DNA from: Gymnorhina tibicen
Taxonomy: Eukaryota > Chordata > Aves > Passeriformes > Artamidae
Length of the DNA stretch: 64,000 nucleotides
Assembly (NCBI GenBank): GCA_013399875.1
Contig: VXAZ01006313.1
Location: 107,779-171,778 of the forward strand
Direction of reading: 5' to 3'
The translations under genes were made by a program, and so were the position numbers. Positions 49,401-61,400 of this stretch are shown one piece after another. Each line of letters starts with the position of its first letter. Position 1 is the first letter of the stretch. The notes beneath the pieces were generated by a model. It was not told the origin of the DNA and did no database searches. It saw nothing but the letters and a program-made list of their open reading frames with translations.

Positions 49401-52400
49401 CTTGTCAGGAACGGAACATTTTACACTGTGATATTTTGTGAGTTGATGTGAAGATACCATTGTTACTTCAATCTTACTTCAAGTTTCTTGTAATCATTGA
49501 ACAGATACCGAATGGCCAAACCAGTTCCTCTTTTGCATGTGAATAAGTAAGAACTTTGCTAATGATTTACTGGTAGAGCTTTTTTATTCTTTCACTGAGG
49601 CTTCTTCAGTTTCAGACTGATCAACCCCATTGCCACAAAATACTTATCTTAAGGACGAGCAAGACCATGTTTGAAGAAATACTTCCTACTAAACAGATGA
49701 TATTGTCCCCACTAACACCTTATTTTCAATTAAAATAGGCAGTGAACTGAGCAGGAAACCTCCGGCCAAGAAGAAACTCTTCAAGCCCTGCTAAAAGCAT
49801 TTCAAATAGAACACATCAGAGGTGAGAATCTGAAGCTAGTGAGTACTCCAGTGACAAGGAATAGTGAAACAGAAGGAAATCCCTCCCTAAAGAGGTCTGG
49901 ATCATCCAGTGAGGAAGCAGGACATCTTCACAACTGCACTCCAAAGATAAGGATGCAGGCAAAACCAAATTCCTCACACAACACGTCTATAACGCTCTGA
50001 CTACAGCCTTTCCCCTGTCACCCTCAAAACATCAAATTCCCCTTCTACCATCAACACTTCCCCCAGATGGAAGGGACAAATACAACCCCACCATTCTCAA
50101 CATCCTCACTGGGTGACTTCTTTTAAAAGAGCCTGTGCAGCCCAGTCTATGCACCAGGGTTATCTGAAAGCAAATAAATACACAGGTGACATCCTCTGAA
50201 TAGGAAATATCAATTCTTCTATTAATTCTTACACAAAGTGCACACCAGCCCCTCAAATACCAATTCATGCACTTTGAGGACATCACTCATGACAGTCACT
50301 TAGCACAGCAGAAAAATACATCACGTTTTTGAAAGAGCCACATAGGTAAGAAAAGCATCAAGAATAGCTGTTGCAAAAAGAGAGACTCTCTACTCATCGT
50401 ATGCATTGCTCTCAAACACCACCCTAAAAACTGCATCAAAAAAAATCCTCAAAGAAGTGATCACCTATGGTAGAACATCTTACCAAAGGATGGAAAGTTT
50501 TCTGCAGAGCAGTCCCTGCCAGTCTTTAAGCTGGCTCCCAACCTTGCTAAGCTTATCTCAGAAGGAAGCCTTTTGTGCAGCAAATGAGAATAGAAAAAAA
50601 CAAGTACAACTTGTCAAAACCTTCCCTTCCATCTTCCTGTAAGGACCTTCTACCCCAGACACCAGCACTCCCAGGTCTTATCCGTGGGCTTTCCTGGGAA
50701 GTCATATCCAATACCTGGGCCACCCACACTCCCACAGTTGAGCTCAAATAACTACTGAGACCAGACTGAGGTGGCACAGAGCACTGACACACACAGACAC
50801 ACCTCCCTGCTGCAGCTCTCACAAGGTAACCACTCACTCTCTGTCTGTCTGTCACTCCTGATCCTGAAGGGAGCCCTCCAGCCACAAATCTAGGAATAAA
50901 AATTTCTAACACTGCTTCTGTGTCACACTATAACCTCCCATAGCCTCCACACTCTCCCCCTCTCCGCACCCCAGCTCTCTCTCTTTCTCAGCCCACACCC
51001 CCTCTAGTCATTTACACACGCCAGGAAATATTACTTCTTTTTCCCTACCAAGACAAATATCATATGATTTCTGCTTTCCTACAAATTAGCACTCCCTCGC
51101 TGAACCTGACAGCTCCATTTCCTGTCAAAGATGATCTGATACTGACTCACAACTCTCAGGGATTTTCCCCATTTGCAATCCAGTCTGAAAGCAAGCTGTC
51201 ACCTTCAGGCCAGGCCTGAAGGTGGCTTGTGTGCTCAAAATCTTTTCTTCTTCTCAAACAACACCGTTTGGTCTAACGAAAGACATCACCTCTGCATATG
51301 TCCTTAGGCATCATGGGCACAACGACACTGCTGTTTTTATGCAGTTTAAAAATCAAGACATATTTACAGTCCAAGTAAACTTTTAATCCTTATCAAATAT
51401 CAAAACATGATTTTGAATCCCTAAAGCCTTAATGACACGTCATTCTTCCCAAACCATTATGACTGTGGAAATTGGAGAGATATTTTGTGAGGCCACTGTG
51501 AAACTCTAAATTCTAAACTTTTCACAAGGTGTCACTATCCTCAATCAAAGGTTTGAAAATAGAACAGAAAGGGCTCATTGCCTTTAGAAAGCGAGATAAA
51601 GCTAGGAAGATGCAGAAACTCTCCATGCTTAATAAGGTAAAAACAGTTGCCCCAATGATCAGTTTCCCTTAACTGATCAGCCAGCCCCAGCCTCTGACAG
51701 GAGAAGGAATTCCAGAGTGTGAGAAAACAAATATGGATCAAAACAACATTCAAATGCCTTCACTCTCAACTTTTTATTCACCATTACAACTGACTCTAAT
51801 TACCCTTGATAAGTATTCCATTTGATACAATTTCAACACCCTTTTGTTCATCCTTTCCCTCCCAGAGTCATGGTTTTTGTAGCAATTAAGGCCCAAATCT
51901 TGAGAGATGTAAGAAGCCAGCAGACACACTCTTCTGTTCACTCCTAAAATTCACACCATGCACAGCCACAAACAAACTAATAATATTCTTTTCCTATTTA
52001 AGATAGAATACATGTTTAGAAAGCATCTGAACCACTGTTTGGGAGGTGAAAGCTCCACCAAGCAAATACTTTCTAGTTGAAAGCCTGTCAGCGTGTCTGC
52101 ATCCAACTTATCCTTGTTGGGAAAGATGACCTGCACTCTTACCATCATGATTAGAATTTCCCAGGGTCCATGGCTCATCTGAGTCAAAGTGAGTGTCTCC
52201 TCCAATTCCCGGTCCAGGAAAGTAAGCGTGAGCCAGGAATCCACCTTCTCCATCAAACGGAGAACTGTCTCCATGGAAACCAGAAGCAAAAAATATCATA
52301 ATATCTGCCTCCTTTCTGTCATTTTTAATTTCATGGTAAGGGACCTCTTCAAAGGTAAGTGGTGTCACTCTCTGCCAAACATCAAAGGCCTGACGAATGG

Positions 52401-55400
52401 CTCTCCTTGTATCAATCTCGCCAACCTTGGGGGTGTAGTTGTGTACACTGTGGGAATGAGAAAGAAGGGATGTTTCAATTTGCAGAATGCATTTGAGACT
52501 TACCAATATATAGCCACACAGTCTCAACTTCCAAAGGGAAGTTTTTTGCAGACACTACCCTGTGCATGCCAAGTTTTGCTGTTTCACAAAGAAAGTTACT
52601 AACAAAACTACCACCCTGATCTACATTCATTAACAACAATCTTCATAATGCTTTGGTTGATTTTGGATCACTTCCTAAAAACCTGGCAAACCTTCAAATC
52701 TGGGTGTAGACAGCTGAGTAACTTTTCAAAAAATGTAAATTACTTCAGATTTTGTCTGAAGTTATGCTAAGATGTAATCTACTACATGAAAAAAACCTGA
52801 CCACTAAAATTCATTTTGAGAAACAAACTTCCAGTAAACTACACAACCTTACTTATACGACCTGCTTCATCCTCTGAACTACTTAAAATATTTTAGAGCT
52901 CATAAGAGTGATGGATCTGCCAGTTTTGTGCAGACCAGTCCATGACAGCTAAAGATACAGAGTTTGGGGAGAGTAAGGGGCACTTAACTGCACATAAATT
53001 TTTCCATAATTCTAAACTTCATCTTAAAAATTATGTTCACGAGGTGTTTTGTGCGTGTGCATATAAAAACCTCATGATCTATTAAACTTGATTTAGGGAC
53101 TATGAAAAATCTGTGTCGTGGGAACAATTTTCAGTCTTTAATGAAGCTGGCTCAATTTGATATAAACACACTGTAACAGTCAGTGGTGAATCAAGACACC
53201 CATCACTTGAATGCACACTACAAATACTGAAATTGGAACACTAAACAACTACTGGTTTGACAAAGGCAGCAGTGCAGCCATCTGCCAATCTGCTTCTCTT
53301 GCTTATGCATATGCTTAAGACATATTTTATTTATATGATTCTGTACCACTTTTCCCTAAGGTCCAGAAAAGGTTAGAAGAAGGATCTGAGTCTCAGACCT
53401 TCGCATACAGAAGGTGTCTCTTTACAATTTGAGTTAAAGTAATGATTATTGGTGGAAGCTTTGAACTAGTCCCCAGAACTAAACCCCTTCCTCCCAGTCT
53501 CTGCAGTCCCTCAGAATTCTTGGCAGAAGTGACAGAGTGTCCCAGTCCCTGATCCTCTTTCCCTTCACACCATCACGTCCTTTCCTACACATTCTGGCAC
53601 TTTCCCCAGGCTGGTCACTCACATTTCTACCTCTTCACCGCAGACGTTCCTTCTGTCTTAGTCTTACCCAGATCTTCTCCCTAATGCCTACATCCCTAAT
53701 TTTCACTCCTTTTCAATTTCCTTTCCCCCTCCAAAAATTCTAAAAGGCTGTAATTTCAACTAGAGGGTGGGTTAATTTTATTTTGAAGTGACAAATTCTT
53801 ATTGCCAGAAACCTCCACTGGCCATCTCTCAGCAATTGCCTTTCAAAAGCTCATGGTCTGACTGACTCGGAACACGTCTCTGGGAAACTATCGCCCCTCT
53901 GCAACATTCTCTTGACACCTGCAGCTCACTCCAGCTGGCCTAACCTCAGCTGGCCTAAGTCTGGACAAAGCAAGAGCTCTACTACAGGAGCAAAAGTAAA
54001 ACCTCTGCAAAAATAAATGTTGCAAATCAGTAGAAGAAGAAAGCATTTCGTCCCCAAACAGTGATGTTCTTTCTGCTTTAATGGTTTGTTAAAGGTGACA
54101 CATGATCTAAAGGCTAGAGCCTCAGATTTCTAATGGAAGGAAAGGGGCCTTTTACTAAGATTTTCCTGCCAAAATTACACAACTGATGGCTGGGATTTAG
54201 GTGCCTTTACTATCAGCTATTTTCTGATTGATAACAGACTCCTCAGTTACTCCAGTGCTCTGGAAGTATTCCCCTCCACCACATTCCGAGAACGAAAGCC
54301 TGGATTAGACATTATAGAGAGGATCCGGTTTCAATTTAAAAGGACTTACAAATTCTGCATGTCAAACAAGTACAGACTATTTTTTCCCCATCAAAAACGG
54401 GGAGGGAGGGGGGGCTGTACCTGTAGGTGATGTGCTTCTGTCTCCACTTCTGGCCAGTGAGCGCATACCGCTTTTTTCTCCGGCTGTGACGTAGGTGGGG
54501 ATGATCTGGAACTCCACACCGAGGCTTCTTCATCCACCTGCAAGTAAAGGGAAAAAAAAAAAAGCAAACTACAAAAGAGTTTGGAAAAGAGATTCTAAAG
54601 AACTCAGGGCGTGACTGGAAGACCTCTGAGAGATGGCCAGTGCTGACCCCAAGAAGGATTCAGTCCTCCCTCTGTCAGGTTTATCCTCTTCGCACAGGGC
54701 TGTGCACCCCACCTCTGCTGGCAATTTCACACACCTCAGCACACCAAAACCACTTCATTTTTCCTTTTGGAAACACAGATTCCAGATCAGGTAGCCCCTA
54801 TGTTTGGCAAGAGCTTAATGATGATAATGCCACAACAGACTCAAATCAAAATCATAGGTGGGCGTGCCCTGGGATCAAACTCACCTATCACCTACTGGAT
54901 CCACTCTCCATTTGGTAAAGTGCTCCTGTGCCACTCAAAAAAAATCCAGTTCATACCTCACTAGGTAAAACTGAACAAGTGCAAACACAACCGTCCCAGA
55001 TAATAACTAAGGCTTTCACCTGGAATGACCAGAACAGATCCCTCCAGTCTCTGGGTCACACACACCAAATTCCATTAGGTTCTCCCCATAATCCCTGACT
55101 CTTGATGTAGGAAACTCTAGTCTCTATTGCCAAGTGAACTGGAAGAGCAATGGATGCTGTCCCTTGCACAGGGATCCAGGCAATATTATCAGAGAAGTCC
55201 ACTCTCCTTCCCTACCTCCTTTACCTCCAGCCTTGACAGCTCTTCTTCTTTCTTGCAGCAGCTTGGGCGTGGTCAAACACTGGCAGAGGTTGCCCAGAGA
55301 AGTGACAGGATCTCCATCCTCGGAGATATTCAAAACCCAACTGGAAATGGTCCTGGGCAACCTGCTCTAGATGTCCCTGTTTTAGCAGAGGGTTGGAGTA

Positions 55401-58400
55401 GATGATCTCAAGACGTTCCTTCCAACCTCAATGATTCTCTGACAAAGAATCAAGGAGAAACAGACTGTTCCTCAAAATATGCTTGCTCGTGTGGGCACAC
55501 CCAAGAGAAGCCAGAAGTGGCTTATGGAGGAACAAATCTGCCCATCACCGCATGTGGCAGCTGGGGAAGGAGGAGACAAGGACAGAGACTGAGGAACTAC
55601 AGGTACTGTCTCCACAGGTCCCCAGTCACATCCTTTAAGATTTTGCAGTGCAGCCCAGGACAGGAGAGCAGAGCCCAGGAACAACACAAGCAGTCTCTAG
55701 CCACAGCCTCCCTAAGGCACTGCCTCAGCCACTGAAATTCTTCAGGCATCTCATGCATTTGGCCCACTTACTCTGACGGCAAAGGCAAGTGTCCACTGTG
55801 ACACAAAGCCCTTAAGAACACTTTGCAGGACGTGCCACTGCCTCATTACACACGAGAAAAGCATTGTAGCCAGTCCTGGCCCATTTCTCACACAGGACAC
55901 CAAATTCTCTCCCTCTTCCTCAGTAAGGTTTCTCCCACATCCTTGACCACCCAGGGGACAACTTCTGGCCTCCAAATGCGGACATTCCTCCACCAACTGC
56001 AGCCAGCCAATGGCAAGTAGTCCATGCTTGTGCCTAAACAATGTACATCTTATTCACCAAAAAATATTAGCCCCAGACCTTCAGGAGAGTCTCCCATCAC
56101 CAGTAGGTGGTTTAAAAGACTTTTTGCCAGGACAACTTTTAAATTAAAACCAACCAGACAAACAAACAGAACTGTGCCTCACCAGAACATTCTTTCAGAA
56201 CACACACACCTGCTCCCAATTCAGGCAGCCACGCAGCCCTTTCCTGATTCCACTTCCTATATGTAACTCTGGTTGCTTATGAATTTCAGTGCAGTCATCT
56301 GTCATCGTCTCCCCACCAAGAACAGAGCAAATGAGAGTTGTTATACACATTGCACTATACCTGACAAGAACCCAAGCTGTGTATATAAAGCCAGCACAGA
56401 TCTTCCCCACTTACATCACCTCACATTTATCAGCACTGTACATCTTTCAGAAATCCAGGCAACCTGTGGAAATCAGATCTGTCTTGCCCACACAACTGCT
56501 GCCACCTTCAAAGAAAAGCAGTACATCTAAGATTTGCTTTTAGAAATATCAATTCAACCTGAATACACTGCGTTTTTCCAAGCGCCCTTTATTTGTGCTC
56601 TTTTGCATTGCTTCTAGCACTTTCCTAGAGAGACCTCACACTTCCTGTCACCTGTATTCTGCCAGATATTTCCTGAGTTTTCAGGGGTTTTTTAAAAATT
56701 CCACTCTTATGTTATGATATAATGTTTTTATTATAACCTTACACAAGCCATAGCGTGAATCTTGAGCTTCATGAGAACTCCAGTAGTCTGAACATCACCA
56801 TCATCAGGCCCTGACTATAGTCAGAAAACGACCTTCTGTTTTATCCTTACTAGTATCATCTAGGACAAAAAATTAACAGAGCAGTACTACCAAACCAGCC
56901 TGTATGTGTAGAGAAGTCACTGGGGCTGTCCAGGGCAGTGCTGACACACCAGCAGGACCTCACAACTCAGCATCTGTTTCCTGTAAGAACACCTTGCCAA
57001 GTTCCCAACACTTGCCCTATGCCCAGCTGGCCACAGGAATTCACCCCCACACAGTTCAGCCCCCTGTTATCAAAGCCAAAGCTGCACAGAGACCCCACAG
57101 AAAGTGAATTCCCTCCAACAGTCAAATTCCCTGCCCCTTTGCCAGCTCCAGGTACAGGCACAGGGCATGGGGCTGTTCCAGGAAGCTGCAATACCGACAC
57201 CTGAGACTTCTTGAGCCAAAGCTTCCAAGGTAGAGCTGCTGAGAGACTCATGCTGCCCATGGCCCCTAACTCCTCTCTGAACCCCATTTCACTTAGGGCT
57301 GTCTAAACCCCCATATTCTACCATCATTTGTTCCAGAGCTCAGCTACTGCCTGTGTGAAGCCAAGTAACAGAGCCCAGCTACCTGGCTGGAGCTCAGCAG
57401 CACCCAAGCTGTTGATAGCCTGAGCTAATGTCAAGCTGAGAATGTTTATCTGGATCAGTTCCCTGATTCAACTTACTTCCCAGACATATGGGCCCTGGTC
57501 TAATCACATGGACCAGGGTACAAATCCAGCCATCTCTCCTCCTCTCAGCAGGGCAGGTCTGTGGCAAAATATCCACAAAGCTGTAACTTGCTGCTGTTAA
57601 TCATCTGTAGCTGAGCTTTATGACAGTCATTCTCTACTGAGCAATTTGAATAACCCTCTCTGTGTTCCAGGGGAAATCATCACATCACAAACAACAAAAG
57701 ACAATTACTTGAAGCAAGATTCAGATACTTATGGTTGCTTTCCCCCCTCCTTATTTTTTTAAATGGGAACACTGGATCATCAAAATTTATACTCGGCACT
57801 CTTGAGGCACAGACTATTGCATTCCTCCAGCTGCTTGGCATCAGAAAACAGGCAATTTCCAAAAGCAGTGACATCCAGTTCTTCTCCAGATACAGCTGCT
57901 TTCCCCAGCTCAGGCTCCAAGCCCTTCACAAGACTCTCCTAAAGACAGGAAGCTGTCACTCTCAGTCCCCTACTCTTGAACTAGTGGGAGTGGTATCTTT
58001 AAACAGCTCTGGTGCACCCCAAGGTGAGAGACCTGCACAACAGGCTCAAGACAAAGCACAAGACACTTCCAATACATGTAAGATCATTTCTTGATTCTCT
58101 CCAAGGCCATGTGATTGACCATGACAAAGACAAATCACCACTTTTGTTCAGCACTAGTGTGCCTTCTCTCCAGCATGATCCAGGACTACATCCTTGCCCA
58201 GCTGCTCAGCAAAACCACAGTTCAGCCCACCAGCTGTGGGCAGACACAACATTTGCTGAGGCACCATCCGTTGCAGGGTCTGAGGAGGCTGTTCTATATA
58301 TTCTCCCTGCTCTCTTTACAGGAAACTACATAGCCTCAAGACAGACCCTCTGCTGAATGGACCCCCACTAAACTTTCCTTTTGGGTACCAAAAAGCATCA

Positions 58401-61400
58401 CCAGTGGTAGTGTTTCTTTCCATCTCCCACTAGCAGCACCTGCATGGTGGCTTCCACATGCTTGGGTACCAATCCTGGAGGAAAAAACAAGCTCAGGATT
58501 TGAGGGCATGTGGGAAAGGAGCTGAGAAACTTTAGGCTTCCATAATAAGTGTAAATAGAACAGGCAGAATATGCAGAATTTGTTGCCTAACAAAGAAACC
58601 ACAGAAAATAATAACTTTGCACAACTCTGATTCTTACAGTCACTTTAAAGAGACAGAACTTATGACACTGATGGATGTGAAAGAAAAATTCATAACTGTA
58701 GTCTCAAAACTCCTAACACAGACTGAAAGAACGGCTTAGTAAATGCTTGAGTAATTCAGAGCCCTTGGAGGCAGTCTGCCTTGCCAGCTCTTTTCCTTCT
58801 GCTCAGCTTCCACAACCAGGTCTGAGGAAGTGACAGCCCAACACGGCCCAGGCCAATGCCCCTCCAGCTCAAACAACAGGCTCACAGCTAACAGCAATCT
58901 TTTCCATTCATGCAATTTCTAGGCAAATTCCACCCTGCCATACAACATATGGACCCACTGACTCAGGACAGATGGAGGCAGAGCAACCCAACATGCCTCC
59001 AAAGCACACCAGAGTTTGGTTGCAGCTGAGGTCTCAAGCTTTTGGAGACTTGAGTTTCAGAAGAAGGAACCATCTGGGTTTTTCACTCATCAGCCTTTAG
59101 GTGCTCATGCACTGATCAACCCCTGCCCATAAATACAAACTCACTAAAATGTGGGCAACACCTTCCTTTCCTTCAGGAAAACTTTTAGTTACTGAAGCAG
59201 GTACTCCCACATGCAGTTTGCTCCTTTCCCGTCACCCACAAGGCAGCAGAAGCAGCTCCTTAACCTTCCAAACTAGCACCCCAATATCACAGCCCCTTCT
59301 TTCTCCATCTCCTTCCAAATCATCAGCATCCCAAATCCAAGCTTCTACACACCAACTGCACACACAGAGCCTCACTCGATGGCTCTGCTTCGGCATTCAC
59401 CTACAAACCGTGTTATCAACAGCAAAGAGATCTCAGATGGAAAATTCCCACCTTTAAAAAGCATTTTGTTTTCAACTCATTTGAAAAGCAAACAGGATTT
59501 TCTCTGTCCCTCAAAGGAGAACAAGGAGCTCTTCCTGTGAGCTAAAGGAGGGAACATTACGTTCACTGGAGAGGTAGTCCCAGCCCAGGATAAGCCCCTC
59601 CTGTCCAATTCACTAGTTTCTTCTGTTTCTCCCTCTTCTTGCAGTCTGGAAGGCATAAAATCAAACCTCTTTGTTCTTTACATTATTTGGTTACTTTGTT
59701 GTCGCACTTGGACACGAAAGAATGACACGGAGTCTTAAGTTCTTTCCAGGCCAAAAATGCCTAAAAGGCAATGCCCCTTAGGGCTCACGTTTTATTTATA
59801 TCTTTTTGAGACTACCCGTGTATTGGAAGATGAAGTTACCACCTTCAAATCACACTGGTCAAAGGAAAAGTCCATCAAACGTCTCCACCTTAGGAGAAAG
59901 AATTCAAATAATCTGGACCGGTTAGCAAAACATGGCTTATGTTTACAGAAGGTGCTTGAGAATTCTCATCTACAGTATTAAAACATGAAAGCACTGAAAA
60001 ACTCAGGGCGACACTTTGTGGCCCTTTCTTTTGTACTACCGTGTCCCTTTTGCCAGCAGTGTGTCCTAAGAGAAGAGATGAAGAACCAGGCAGAGCACGC
60101 TCTGAAAATGTCTGCTAATGCAGCAAGGGGAAGGGACAACTGGGCAGGGCCTAAGCAAGTTCCACTGGGCTTTCTCTTTTTGCTCACCATGAGATGCTTT
60201 TTCCCCCATAAAGCCTTAGGAAACCCTTCTCTGTATTCTGCTTTAGTCAGCAGATGCTCTCCAGACCAGCAGCAGATGGATCCAGCCACTACACGACAAC
60301 CAGGCAACTAGACAAGGAGCCACTTCCACACCACCCTTTGCAGCCCACATTGCAGAGAAGACTGAAGAACAAAGTCCCTCCAGCCCTGGCGATTTACACC
60401 AATGCTTCTGAGCTGCCAAAACTCTGATCACAAACAACAACACATGGTCAACATACAGCAGAAAACATCTAATGTCCAGTAAATGGCAGCTATGGGCAGC
60501 TAAGTAGCCCTGACTATTGTCATCAGACTACAATAACTCACTTCAGTTCAAATTATACATCTCCACAAATAGCATCTGCAGAGATACACAAATCCAATTA
60601 ATTAAGAAATAGAGTAGAAGCCATTTCTGGAGCCAGAATTTTAACCTAAATTCAGACAGAGATGGAAATAAATGTGACACTTGATGTCCTCCACTTTCAG
60701 AAGCTCACAGGATTCACGCTTTGATTGTGCACCAGCAATGGGGATCTGTGTTCAAAGAACACAAAGTTTCTGCTCACACTCACAAAAAATACTGTTGGCA
60801 AAAAGAAAAGTGGAATTGTCCACATGTTTTTGTTAGAGACACCTTATAATAATCAAGACTTGTCTGGTATGGTCAGTCAGGCAAATCTATCCCTTTTGAG
60901 GACTTCTTGCACCCGGAATAATTATCGAGCAAGTATGACAATGCATTAAGAAAGACAAAGACAAAAGTAGCCTATATTAATCTTACTCAATAGTTGTCTG
61001 GTCCAAAACTCCTGTTACTGGGATTCCATAAAACTGTTGCATAGTGGCAACTGCAGACTGCACAGCTTTTCCCGACTGCAAGGCAGACATTTGGCTGTCA
61101 GATGGAAGTAAGTAGCCGTAAGTTTTTAACCAACCCTGAAAAAGAAAGAAACAGATGGTAAGATGCCACAGTAAGTTTTCAACATAACAGTTCAGAACAT
61201 TTCCTCAAAAGAAAAAGTGACAACCTAGCCCAAAAAATTCAGCCATTTCTCTTTTTTTTTTGGTTAGGTTTGGTAATATCAGCTGATTCCTAGGAAGGGC
61301 TGAAGACCCAGCTTAATATCACCTCTCCTGACGGGACAAGGCAGACCTGCCAATTGAAAATGAACATCATCCCTCCTGAGCAACTGGGGAAGACTTAGGT

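Larger units (their letters stand above)
37425..52142. other. MMP24 intron 4 (14.7 kb)
   Basis: The largest intron in the window. It holds a long antisense CR1 (39668-40230), another at 45935-46310, a 22-bp tandem duplication (44108-44151), a 20-bp palindrome (49058-49077) and a long perfect hairpin (51192-51229). The rest looks unique. No nested gene is recognised on either strand. Confidence 0.72.

Noticed and set aside
52108..52142. Read-through of the MMP24 exon 4 frame past GATG|GTAAGA
   Set aside because: The added residues ([10 protein letters not shown]) are intronic. The phase-correct join to exon 5 restores [17 protein letters not shown].
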